Source: CAIYOL01 sp964494805 (GTDB taxonomy: Bacteria > Planctomycetota > Phycisphaerae > Sedimentisphaerales > Anaerobacaceae). From it: DNA of 64,000 nucleotides. Made by a program: the position numbers and the translations under genes. Location: positions 1 through 64,000 of the forward strand of contig CAZBST010000006.1 in the NCBI GenBank assembly GCA_964494805.1, read 5' to 3'. This document shows positions 33,112 through 41,153 of this stretch, piece after piece; positions within the stretch are counted from its first letter, which is position 1; each line of letters opens with the position of its first letter. Under the pieces are notes generated by a model. That model had not been told where the DNA came from. It ran no database searches and saw only the letters and a program-made list of their open reading frames with translations.

Positions 33112-34161
33112 TCACCCGTACTCGTTATGGTCCATCGTATCCTTCCACAATTCCAGGTTTTCCAGGTATACGCTGGTGCCGCGGGCTACACAGCTTAGCG
33201 GATCCTCGACTCTTTCAACCTTTAGGCCGGTTGCATTCGCCAGGACGGTGTCCATTCCCCGCAGCAGTGACCCGCCGCCGCAGATATGTACGCCGTTTTC
33301 TATCAAATCGGCAGCCAGTTCCGGCTCGGCCTTCTCTAATGTCGCCGTAACTGCATCTATGATTGCAGCGATGGGTTCCCGAAGTGCTTCTCGGATTTCC
33401 TCGCTTGTTACGACAATTTTTCTCGGCAGCCCTGAAATCGTGTCTCTGCCAGCTACCTCCATTGTCAATTCCTCTTCCAGCGGGGCGGCAGAGCCGATTT
33501 GTATCTTCACTTTCTCGGCTCTTGGCTCACCGATGAGCAAGTTGTAGGTTCTTTTGAGATGATTAATCACCGCTTCGTCCATATCGTCGCCGCCGACACG
33601 GATTGATTCACAGGTAGCGATGTCTGCCAGACTTATTATGGCTACTTCTGTTGTTCCGCCGCCGATATCGACAATCATTGAAGCAGTTGGGTCGGTGATT
33701 GGCAGTCCTGCTCCGATGCCTGCTGCCATTGGCTCCTTAACCAGATAGACCTTCCGGGCGCCTGCACGTTCGGCACTGTCTATGACTGCCCGGCGTTCTA
33801 CTGCTGTTATTCCGCTTGGTACGGCAACCACCACTCTGGGTCTGATTAGGCCGCCTCTGCCGTGGACTTTCCTGATAAAATATCCCAGCATCGCCTCGGT
33901 GATTTCGAAATCGCTTATTACTCCGTCTTTTAGAGGTCTTATTGCGCTGATTGAACCCGGTGTTTTGCCCAGCATTTCACGCGCAACCAGACCCACTGCT
34001 TCACCGTTGTTTAGAACGATATTGGTGCCTTTGCGAACTGCTACTACGGAAGGTTCATTGAGGACGATGCCTTTGTCGCGGACACAGACCAGAGTTGTGC
34101 ACGTACCGAGGTCAATGCCCATATCCATGCTAAACCAGCCTAAGATTGTATCCAGTAGCAC
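33112..34161 (-). CDS. mreB: Rod shape-determining actin MreB
   Basis: 349 residues. It shows the actin-fold nucleotide motifs: MGIDLGTCTTLVCV (phosphate 1), MIVDIGGGTTEVAIISLADI (phosphate 2) and GVHICGGGSLLRGMD (adenosine). It polymerises under the membrane and directs lateral wall synthesis. The N-terminal MLLDTILGWF helix is a plausible amphipathic membrane-binding element. Family length is normal. It is the first classical gene of the leftward mre operon. Confidence 0.95.
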   Translation of the reverse strand: MLLDTILGWFSMDMGIDLGTCTTLVCVRDKGIVLNEPSVVAVRKGTNIVLNNGEAVGLVAREMLGKTPGSISAIRPLKDGVISDFEITEAMLGYFIRKVHGRGGLIRPRVVVAVPSGITAVERRAVIDSAERAGARKVYLVKEPMAAGIGAGLPITDPTASMIVDIGGGTTEVAIISLADIATCESIRVGGDDMDEAVINHLKRTYNLLIGEPRAEKVKIQIGSAAPLEEELTMEVAGRDTISGLPRKIVVTSEEIREALREPIAAIIDAVTATLEKAEPELAADLIENGVHICGGGSLLRGMDTVLANATGLKVERVEDPLSCVARGTSVYLENLELWKDTMDHNEYG

Positions 34162-34230
34162 TTTAGATTCCCTTCTTTTAGTTGACTATTTGTATATACT
34201 AAAGGCTGGATTGTCAATAGTCAATCTTGG

Positions 34231-34389
34231 CTACGGAATATTAAAAAATGTGCCATATTGAATGTAGCATTTGTAGGCCACTAAGCCTATAGTGGCAAAA
34301 ACTGCTAAAAATGCTAAAGCGAGGATAATAGTGTAGAGATTATTGGACGTTACTGCTTTTCCACCACCGCTTTGTCCATTAGGACTCAT
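34231..34389 (-). CDS. Small single-TM protein upstream of mreB
   Basis: A 52-codon frame, ATG at 34389-34387 and TAG at 34233-34231, with a GAGGTTGAG ribosome site. The protein begins MSPNGQSGGGKAV, has one hydrophobic helix (IILALAFLAVFATIGLVA) and ends CYIQYGTFFNIP. It was found by translating the gap between mreB and the coiled-coil gene. Composition and site quality support a real gene. It shares the strand and operon context of mreB, which suggests an envelope or elongasome role. No family is recognised. Confidence 0.6.
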   Translation of the reverse strand: MSPNGQSGGGKAVTSNNLYTIILALAFLAVFATIGLVAYKCYIQYGTFFNIP

Positions 34390-34439
34390 ATCTCAACCTC
34401 ATATAGTATGAAGGGTTTCTTACAGATTACAAAAGAAAC

Positions 34440-35318
34440 CTATAAATTAGTAGATACCGTATCCCCGGCGTTTGGTTGCTGCTGGACAAGTTCCAGGACG
34501 CCGACGGCTTCTTTTGTGTCTGCATCTATGATGAGGATATCGCAGAGAAACTCATTGCCGCGAGTCACATGGAATCTCATACCTTCTTTGACTCCGTCTG
34601 CTGTGCCTATAGATATGGTCGCCATAGAATTTTTCAAATCCACTGCCGTTACCAATCCCTGCAGGGCGATATCCCTTGTTTCAGCTTCAATTGTAACAGG
34701 TCGAGCTGCCTCTTCTCTCGGCGTCACCGGCACAGCGGCTGCAGCGGTTTTGCCGATAGGTTGTAAGAACCTGTCCAATTTGTTTTGTAACTCTGTTTTT
34801 TCTTCCACTATGCGTTTATTTTCTGTTTGCAGCGTTTCTATTATCGCCATCTTCTCTTCCAGCGTCTTCGTGGTTTCATCCAGCTCTTTGCGCTGACGGA
34901 CTTGTTCTGTTTGAACTTTATTTAACTCCTCGAGGGTGTTTTTCAGTAACTGCCCTTGTTTATCGTTGGTTTCGTAGAAATCCTTTGTTATGCTTGTCCA
35001 GCTATTTACTTTTTGAAGCAGAGCCGCTTTTTCTCTTTCAGCATTGTCGAGGTTAGTTTGTAATTCGTCCTTTTCTGCCTTCAGTGAAGAGATTTCACTG
35101 CCCAGTTTGTTTTCCGTCTGCTTTTTTTGCTCGATGTTTTCGTTTACCTGTTTGGTCAGGTCCTCGACCTTTTTGCTTAAGCTGTCCTTATCGGTCTTCA
35201 GGTTGTCGTATTTTTGCCTGTAATTATCGGCGTTGGCAACATAAGTTACCACAATACCGCAGAGGAAAATTGAGGATAACGTCAATAAAACTATTAAAAT
35301 CTTAGTGAGCGGACTCAA
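34440..35318 (-). CDS. Membrane-anchored coiled-coil protein with MreC-like C-terminus
   Basis: 292 residues. An N-terminal TM helix (about 6-28) is followed by a long coiled coil (about 33-190; many E/K/L/Q heptads such as LKAEKDELQTNLDNAEREKA). After a Pro/Ala hinge comes a beta-rich C-terminal domain (about 215-290) reading GLVTAVDLKNSMATISIGTA and DGVKEGMRFHVTRG. This resembles the nucleotide-free beta-barrel repeats of MreC. The overall plan copies MreC (TM, coiled coil, beta domain), and it lies upstream of mreB. It is possibly a lineage-specific elongasome scaffold, which is inference. Confidence 0.7.
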   Translation of the reverse strand: MSPLTKILIVLLTLSSIFLCGIVVTYVANADNYRQKYDNLKTDKDSLSKKVEDLTKQVNENIEQKKQTENKLGSEISSLKAEKDELQTNLDNAEREKAALLQKVNSWTSITKDFYETNDKQGQLLKNTLEELNKVQTEQVRQRKELDETTKTLEEKMAIIETLQTENKRIVEEKTELQNKLDRFLQPIGKTAAAAVPVTPREEAARPVTIEAETRDIALQGLVTAVDLKNSMATISIGTADGVKEGMRFHVTRGNEFLCDILIIDADTKEAVGVLELVQQQPNAGDTVSTNL

Positions 35319-35518
35319 GATTAAACCCTTTCATTATTCTTCTTAAAATTATCTGTTGCTGCTACAGATTGTATATCGTGCTGTTATACCCTGTAGTTAA
35401 ATAATTTTATGTTTAAGGTCCGAAAAAGTCAAGCTATTTTTGCATTCCCTTTTAGGAAATAGCACAAATTAGCCCACTATAGGCGGCCAAAAGGGGCAAT
35501 CGGGATTAGCGCAGAAAA

Positions 35519-36544
35519 TTAAATAGGGGGTTTTTCGGCGGTTCGGTTCTTCGTTGCGCATTGAATAACGGCTTTGGCGGCAGCAATACGGACGGATTTT
35601 GACTCGTCTTTCAAAAGCTGCGGCAAAAATTTTGTCAAATTGGCTGTGCCGATATGTCCTATCGCCAGCGCCGTCAGTGTATTAACACGTTCAAGTTCCT
35701 CCTTATCCAGCCCTGCGGTGAGATTTTTCGTAAAGACTTTGAGCACTTCGGCCTCCCCAGTCGTCTCTCCAAGCATACCAAGCTGTTCTGCTGCCATCAA
35801 CCGAACCTCTAACACATCGTCGTCCAGCATAGTAATAAGAGCATTTTTTGCTTCTTCTGTCCCCAATGCCCCCATTGCCCTTATACCTGTATACTTGTCT
35901 TCACCGTGGATATTTATAAGATTCGCCCATGCCTTTGGGTATATTCGCTCATCACCAAGCATTGCTATGGCTTCTACCGCGTTAAATCTGACCTTGTCAT
36001 CCGAATCGTTGTTGCGTAACACCCAGTACAGAATCTTTAGTGAGTTTCTGTCGCCGCTTTTACCAAGCAGTAAGACAGCGTTGGCCCTGACGGTTTGGTT
36101 GCTACTTGCCGCAGCTTTACGAACAAGTTCAAAACCGCTGCTGGCCCCAAGTTTGCACAAGGCGTAGTCGGCGGCAATTCTGACGTTTTCATCTTGATCT
36201 TTCAGCAATCGTTTTACCGAGCTTTTCGCAAGGGAGTATTCAAAATCGCCTATGGCCAAGGCCGCTGCAAATCTGACCGGCACAAAATCGTCTTCTAATA
36301 GCCGTTCTACTTTAGGCATAAGTTTGACTTGTCTGGTTGCTGCGATAACTTCGATGGTATTGGTCCTGATTAGCGGGTCACCGTCGCTTAAACCTTCCCG
36401 GATAATTCGTTTCGCTTCAGGCACAAGCTCGGCTATGGAGCCGCCAGCAGGAAGATATGTCGCCTGTAAGGATTTATTGCAGCCTGGAATAAACACTGCG
36501 AAGGTTGTAACTGCGAAAGCGGTAAGTGTTCTTGTGATTTTCAT
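35519..36544 (-). CDS. HEAT-repeat lipoprotein
   Basis: 341 residues. The signal sequence ends in a lipobox-like FIPGC at about residues 18-22, so it is probably lipid-anchored. About seven HEAT/PBS-type repeats follow (PLIRTNTIEVIAATR, VPVRFAAALAIGDF, ENVRIAADYALCKLG, TVRANAVLLLGKSG, KVRFNAVEAIAMLGD, LEVRLMAAEQLGMLG, KSVRIAAAKAVIQC). Such solenoids serve as protein-binding scaffolds. It sits 12 bases upstream of nothing but downstream of lnt, the enzyme that completes lipoprotein acylation, on the same strand. The partner is unknown. Confidence 0.8.
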   Translation of the reverse strand: MKITRTLTAFAVTTFAVFIPGCNKSLQATYLPAGGSIAELVPEAKRIIREGLSDGDPLIRTNTIEVIAATRQVKLMPKVERLLEDDFVPVRFAAALAIGDFEYSLAKSSVKRLLKDQDENVRIAADYALCKLGASSGFELVRKAAASSNQTVRANAVLLLGKSGDRNSLKILYWVLRNNDSDDKVRFNAVEAIAMLGDERIYPKAWANLINIHGEDKYTGIRAMGALGTEEAKNALITMLDDDVLEVRLMAAEQLGMLGETTGEAEVLKVFTKNLTAGLDKEELERVNTLTALAIGHIGTANLTKFLPQLLKDESKSVRIAAAKAVIQCATKNRTAEKPPI

Positions 36545-36556
36545 CCTTTTGCCTTT

Positions 36557-38254
36557 CTACGAATCTTGTTTTTTTGGCCCTTTTCTAAAGATAAATCGTC
36601 CCAAAGGAGGTATTATTATTAGCCAAACAAGGCAGATTGCACAACAAAAATCCAGCCATTGCCCATTTTTGCTAAAAAAGGTGGTCCTTTTATCTATTGG
36701 CACTCTATCGACAAACCACCCGGCGGAACCCATCCTCGCCATCGCCCGATGCGGCAAAGTCCCTGCGATATACCCATTTTGTATATGCCCGAGAGTATCG
36801 ATTAGGCAGCTTACCCCAGTATTGACGCTCCGCACCACCGCGAGTCTGTTCTCAACCGCCCTGAACACGCAAATGGCTGCGTGCTGGTTCAATTCGGTGC
36901 TTGGAGAAACTTTATCGTTTGCAAATCGCACGAACCACCCGTCGTTGCTTATATTGACAAGCCAGTCGATGCTCTTTCCGCCTTTTTCAGTTGCAAATCT
37001 CCTCGCAATCGCAGGCACCGTATCCTCATAACAAATCATCACGCTGAATTTATAAACCCGTCCATCCTTGCCCGTCATTTCGAAAACGGTATATTCACTC
37101 CCTGCGTCCAGCGTATAATCGTAGTCGTATGGCGTAAATTTCATCAGCAGGTCAAAAAGCGGCGGAAAACTTTTCCTGAACGGCACATACTCCCCGAAGG
37201 CGACTAAATGAATCTTGCTGTATTGTTCCTTTGCTCGGCTGCCGTCGGGTTTATACAGGAACGCTGAATTATATCTTTTAGCTAAATAAATTGTCCTGTC
37301 TTCCAGGATTTCCGGCACGCCCCCGTATGCTCCTGCAAGCACAAATGCGGCATTTTTCGAATGTTCACAAAGAATCTCGTCGAAAAGCCTGTTGCTTTCC
37401 GAAGGGGCTAACAGCCTCAGAAATCTTGGGTCTAATATCGCTTGCACCATCGTCTCAGGCCAGACCACCAGTTCCGCACCGGCTTTGATGCTTGCGGTAC
37501 TACTTTTCAGCAGATCATCAAGTATTGCCTCTCGTGACTGGTGCAATTTCTTGACGAATTGCGGAACATTTGTTTGCACTGACGCAACCAGCGGCCCGGC
37601 CTTGATATAGTTGTCTGCTTCATTTATCCTGTATCGCCCATAAACGACAGTAGCGACCAATGCGCCGCACACTAAACCGACTTTTAGGAGATAGCCCATT
37701 TTGAAAATCTTTTCCTCTTTGGCCGCTATTATCAATTCCGCAGCCAGTCCATTGACCATTGCTACCAGAAACGAGACACCTGCTGCGCCGAATATGTCCG
37801 CTATTTGAATGAGTGTGATATTGGCGTATTGGCTGTGTGCCAAAAACCGCCAGAAGAATCCGCCCAAAAAAAGCCCCTGCAGACGCTCCGCACCAACGAC
37901 CAAAACCGGAACTGCCAGAACCAGCGGTATCCTTTTTGTTCGGCAGTATCGCACGCAAACCGCTAAAATCGGCCATAGCAGCGCTGTGTACATACAAAAT
38001 GCAATCCACCCTGCCGGCGTTACCGGGAGCATCCAGTATAGGTTCCCAAGCCAGTAACAAAGTGAAACTATATAAGACGTGAGAAATAATGTCTTGATTT
38101 TTACCTTCGGTGAGCACGCCAAAATAAAGGGTACCATCGACACCCAGGCCAGAGCAGACCAGCTAATCGGCGTCTGTATCACAGTCAGCATCGCCGCACT
38201 GCCGACAAACGCCAGCAGAACCAGCAAAAATTTTTTCATCCCTGCATTTTTCAA
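36557..38254 (-). CDS. lnt: Apolipoprotein N-acyltransferase
   Basis: 565 residues. It has an N-terminal half of six or more TM helices and then a carbon-nitrogen hydrolase domain (about 215-480). The nitrilase-type triad is visible: Glu in LVVWPETMVQ, Lys in YSKIHLVAFGEYVPFRK and Cys in VMICYEDTVP. It transfers the third acyl chain to the N-terminus of lipoproteins. An extra C-terminal TM follows. It overlaps the methyltransferase start region by four bases, suggesting coupling, and is followed by a HEAT lipoprotein gene. Confidence 0.9.
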   Translation of the reverse strand: MKNAGMKKFLLVLLAFVGSAAMLTVIQTPISWSALAWVSMVPFILACSPKVKIKTLFLTSYIVSLCYWLGNLYWMLPVTPAGWIAFCMYTALLWPILAVCVRYCRTKRIPLVLAVPVLVVGAERLQGLFLGGFFWRFLAHSQYANITLIQIADIFGAAGVSFLVAMVNGLAAELIIAAKEEKIFKMGYLLKVGLVCGALVATVVYGRYRINEADNYIKAGPLVASVQTNVPQFVKKLHQSREAILDDLLKSSTASIKAGAELVVWPETMVQAILDPRFLRLLAPSESNRLFDEILCEHSKNAAFVLAGAYGGVPEILEDRTIYLAKRYNSAFLYKPDGSRAKEQYSKIHLVAFGEYVPFRKSFPPLFDLLMKFTPYDYDYTLDAGSEYTVFEMTGKDGRVYKFSVMICYEDTVPAIARRFATEKGGKSIDWLVNISNDGWFVRFANDKVSPSTELNQHAAICVFRAVENRLAVVRSVNTGVSCLIDTLGHIQNGYIAGTLPHRAMARMGSAGWFVDRVPIDKRTTFFSKNGQWLDFCCAICLVWLIIIPPLGRFIFRKGPKKQDS

Positions 38255-39198
38255 TCGGCCGAATCCCTTAGAACCGTTGCTATCTCTTCTGTTTTATATC
38301 GCTTACCGTTATTCATCCTTACGGAAAATTGATTTGTAAATAGAACCAGAAGATTTTTGTCGTTGGCAATTTCTCTAATGGGTATTTCCGTTTCACTGAC
38401 AAGCCGCTTTAGCTCGGTTGTCTCCGAAGGTTTCAGAGACCCATTCCCGCTATGCTGCTTTTCTAATTGGGCTAAACGTTTTTTGGCGTTTTCGACATAC
38501 TTTTTGGATATTTCCACGCCGACGTAGTTTCTGCCCAACTTTTTCGCCGCTGCTAAGGTGGTTCCCGAACCGCTGAATGGGTCAAGCACACAATCACCGC
38601 CGTTACTGCTTACCGCTATAATTCTTTTCAATAAATTCTCCGGCATCTGGCAGGGGTGCCACTCCTCCCGTTCCTTGAATGTCCCGCACACGCGCGAAAA
38701 CTCCACCCAGACATCGTCCGGCATTTTGCCTTTCGGATTGGCCCGCCTATCGTTATAAATTAGCTGCCGGTCCGAAGGGACCCGAACAGCGTGCTCATTA
38801 AAGGTAAAATTCTTCTTGTCGTTCACGAAGTAAAAAATATGGGTGTGCGCACGGGCGAATTTCTTTTTCGTTTGCTGGCCAAACGTGTAATGCCATATTA
38901 TCCAGTTCCGCATAAAAAGCCCTAAGCCGTCTGCTATTGTCTTTACGTTCGCTGCATACTCATCGCCGATAGCTATGTAAAACGAGCCGGTAGGCTTTAG
39001 GACCTTTTTGCATACCCCCATCCACTCTTTTGTCCAGGCGATGTAATTTTTGCTTTTGACCTTGTCGTAGTATTTGTCGTATTTGTATCCGATATTAAAA
39101 GGCGGGTCCGCAAATATCAAATCAGCGAACGGCTCGCTAGTCTTACCGAGTATCTCTATACAATCCCCGCAGATTATTTTATTAATTAGTGCGTCCAT
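38251..39198 (-). CDS. Orphan DNA methyltransferase (beta class, N6-A or N4-C)
   Basis: 315 residues. The catalytic motif DPPF (residues 31-34) precedes the SAM motif FSGSGTTLAAAKKLGRN (about 200), the order of beta-class DNA amino-methyltransferases. KVLKPTGSFYIAIGDEYAAN is also characteristic. No restriction endonuclease is adjacent. It overlaps lnt by four bases. The last 80 or so residues (KPSETTELKRLV, ETEIPIREIANDKN, RYKTEEIATVLRD) form an extra domain that may read DNA sequence, as the C-terminal part of CcrM does. The target cannot be predicted. It could be regulatory or a remnant of an R-M system. Confidence 0.88.
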   Translation of the reverse strand: MDALINKIICGDCIEILGKTSEPFADLIFADPPFNIGYKYDKYYDKVKSKNYIAWTKEWMGVCKKVLKPTGSFYIAIGDEYAANVKTIADGLGLFMRNWIIWHYTFGQQTKKKFARAHTHIFYFVNDKKNFTFNEHAVRVPSDRQLIYNDRRANPKGKMPDDVWVEFSRVCGTFKEREEWHPCQMPENLLKRIIAVSSNGGDCVLDPFSGSGTTLAAAKKLGRNYVGVEISKKYVENAKKRLAQLEKQHSGNGSLKPSETTELKRLVSETEIPIREIANDKNLLVLFTNQFSVRMNNGKRYKTEEIATVLRDSAD

Positions 39199-39323
39199 TC
39201 TCCCCTATTTTAGCGCACCTTCTAAGGATTGCAAGTTTATAAGCCTTTGGCTTACAGGATTTGTTTTATGATTGGTTAGCTTTTATTTGCCTTGTCTAAC
39301 TACTAAATTCCGAAAAATATCTA

Positions 39324-39352
39324 TTGCAAAAGTTTTTCTCCTCTTGTATAAT
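39324..39352 (+). promoter_or_regulatory. Sigma70-type promoter of the leu operon
   Basis: TTGCAA (39324-39329), a 17-base spacer, then a perfect TATAAT (39347-39352). The predicted start is at 39359-39360, about 204 bases before leuA and essentially at the ATG of the leader frame. Confidence 0.75.
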
Positions 39353-39359
39353 TGGTTAT

Positions 39360-39443
39360 ATGAGGCAAACTCGTACAATTCGTTCTCCGCAAAAGGCCAT
39401 TCTGTGCCTTAGCGCCCTCCTTTTGCGCCGCAAGGCGCAATAA
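39360..39443 (+). CDS. Putative leucine leader peptide
   Basis: A 27-codon frame: ATG at 39360, TAA at 39441-39443. The peptide starts MRQTRTIRSPQ and then reads KAILCLSALLLRRKAQ, with five Leu codons (CTG, CTT, CTC, CTT, TTG) in eight positions, just before a hairpin. Its ATG is at the predicted transcription start, so translation would be leaderless, and no ribosome site is expected. The position before leuA and the clustered Leu codons fit attenuation by ribosome stalling at low Leu-tRNA. Not proven: the frame is short, and a Leu-rich stretch can arise by chance. Confidence 0.5.
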   Translation: MRQTRTIRSPQKAILCLSALLLRRKAQ

Positions 39444-39526
39444 CCCCATAACAGCCAAAATCTATATTATTTGTATCCAAGCGTTTTTTGATAAATTCGT
39501 AGCAATTTAACCCTGTTTGGGGTAAA
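39423..39526 (+). promoter_or_regulatory. Candidate attenuator structures before leuA
   Basis: Stem 1 is TTGCGCC-GCAA-GGCGCAA (39423-39440), a 7-bp stem with a GNRA loop over the last leader codons. TGGGGT (39518-39523) can pair either with ACCCCA right after the leader stop (39443-39448) or, within TTTAACCC-TGTTT-GGGGTAAA (39506-39526), with the local ACCC. The pairings exclude each other. The T run after the last stem is short (AAATTTG), so it is a weak intrinsic terminator at best. Confidence 0.4.
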
Positions 39527-39562
39527 TTTGTCCCGGACAGCAGCAGTTTTTGGAGAAAACAA

Positions 39563-41128
39563 ATGGCTAAAGAAAAAATCATAATTTTCGATACCACCTT
39601 ACGTGACGGCGAGCAGGCGCCGGGCGCTTCTCTAACAATATCTGAAAAGCTCGAAATCGCCCAGCAATTAGCGATTTTGGGCGTCGATGTAATCGAAGCC
39701 GGCTTTCCGGTCTCCTCGCCGGTGCAGTTCGAGGCCACCAGACTCGTGGCTGAACAGGTAACCGGGCCGACCGTAGCAGGCCTGGCCCGTGCAGACGAAA
39801 AAGATATCGAAGCCGCCGGTAAAGCCATCGCCCCGGCCAAGAAGCGGCGCATACACACGTTTATTGCAACCTCGCCAATTCATATGAAGTATAAGCTGAA
39901 TAAGACACCTGCCGAGGTTTTGAAACTGGCTGTCGAGGCCGTCAGGTTCGCAAAGACCTTTACCGACGATGTCGAATTCTCGCCGGAAGATGCCTGCCGA
40001 AGCGAAATGTCGTTTTTGATTGAGGTCTTGACCGCCGCAATAGAGGCCGGTGCGACAACATTAAATATACCTGATACTGTCGGCTACATCCTGCCGTATG
40101 AGTATGGCCGAATCATCGCCCAGCTTAAATCAGATGTTCCGGGTATAGACAAATGTATAATAAGCACCCATTGCCACAACGACCTCGGTATGGCGGTGGC
40201 AAATTCAGTTACAGGCGTGCGAAACGGTGCCCGTCAGGTCGAATGTTCTGTCAACGGCCTCGGTGAGCGGGCCGGAAACGCTGCGCTCGAAGAAGTTGTA
40301 ATGGCGATACATACAAGGCCGGATTTCTTCGGCAAAGACAGGGCTAAGCCGTTGACGACAAATATAAACACAAAACAGATTTACAAGACAAGTCAGCTTG
40401 TCTCTCGCCTTACCGGGTTCGTAGTGCAGCCGAATAAGGCGATTGTCGGAGCCAACGCCTTCGCACACGAGAGCGGTGTGCACGTTGACGGCGTGCTCAA
40501 GGAGCGAAGCACTTATGAGATTATGACGCCGGAAACAATCGGGCTTAGCGGCTCGAGGATGGTGCTGGGCCGGCATACAGGCAGGCACGGGTTTGCCGAC
40601 CGATGTAAAAAGCTCGGGTATAAACTATCCAAAGACGAGCTTGAGCAGGCGTATCAGCAGTTCCTGCGGGTAGCAGACAAGAAAAAAGAGGTGTTCGATG
40701 AGGATTTGGTTGTGATTATCGATGATGAGGTGCGTGTAGTCGAACATACGTTTGAGTTGGAATATCTACGGGTACTGATAGAAACTGGGACAAGCCCGAC
40801 GGCGACCGTAAAAATAAAGAGCAAAAAAGGAATACAAGAGGCGCAGGCCGAGGGCGACGGCCCCGTTGATGCCGCTTACGAAGCAATACGCAAGGCAACT
40901 GACTTCTCGCCGACGCTGGAAAGTTACTCGATTCGGGCGGTAACCAGCGGCAAAGAGGCACTCGGCGAAGCAACCGTCAGAATCAAGCAGGATGGCCGAA
41001 CCTGTATAGGCAGAGGCGTCTCAACTGATATTATCGAGGCAAGCGCAAAGGCCTACGTCGATGCCATCAACAGAATAGTGGCAAGGAGAGACAGCGGCGA
41101 AGAGCCGAAAGTAAAAGTCGAACTGTAA
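39563..41128 (+). CDS. leuA: 2-isopropylmalate synthase
   Basis: 521 residues, long form. The HMGL/DRE-TIM catalytic domain has FDTTLRDGEQAPGASL, STHCHNDLGMAVANS (metal His pair) and NGLGERAGNAALEEVVMA. The C-terminal LeuA allosteric domain (about 385-510) carries the leucine-feedback region (EATVRIKQDGRTCIGRGVST-like text). It condenses acetyl-CoA with 2-oxoisovalerate. It is the first structural gene of the leu operon, with GGAG about 10 bases before the ATG. Confidence 0.94.
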   Translation: MAKEKIIIFDTTLRDGEQAPGASLTISEKLEIAQQLAILGVDVIEAGFPVSSPVQFEATRLVAEQVTGPTVAGLARADEKDIEAAGKAIAPAKKRRIHTFIATSPIHMKYKLNKTPAEVLKLAVEAVRFAKTFTDDVEFSPEDACRSEMSFLIEVLTAAIEAGATTLNIPDTVGYILPYEYGRIIAQLKSDVPGIDKCIISTHCHNDLGMAVANSVTGVRNGARQVECSVNGLGERAGNAALEEVVMAIHTRPDFFGKDRAKPLTTNINTKQIYKTSQLVSRLTGFVVQPNKAIVGANAFAHESGVHVDGVLKERSTYEIMTPETIGLSGSRMVLGRHTGRHGFADRCKKLGYKLSKDELEQAYQQFLRVADKKKEVFDEDLVVIIDDEVRVVEHTFELEYLRVLIETGTSPTATVKIKSKKGIQEAQAEGDGPVDAAYEAIRKATDFSPTLESYSIRAVTSGKEALGEATVRIKQDGRTCIGRGVSTDIIEASAKAYVDAINRIVARRDSGEEPKVKVEL

Positions 41129-41153
41129 CCTGGGAACTTAGAGGCGAAATTCT

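Larger units (their letters stand above)
39199..39562. other. Promoter and leader region of the leu operon
   Basis: 364 bases between the methyltransferase and leuA. It contains a well-matched promoter (39324-39352), a 27-codon Leu-rich open frame (39360-39443), a tetraloop hairpin at its end and two alternative pairings further down. The first 120 bases show nothing clear. Confidence 0.7.
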
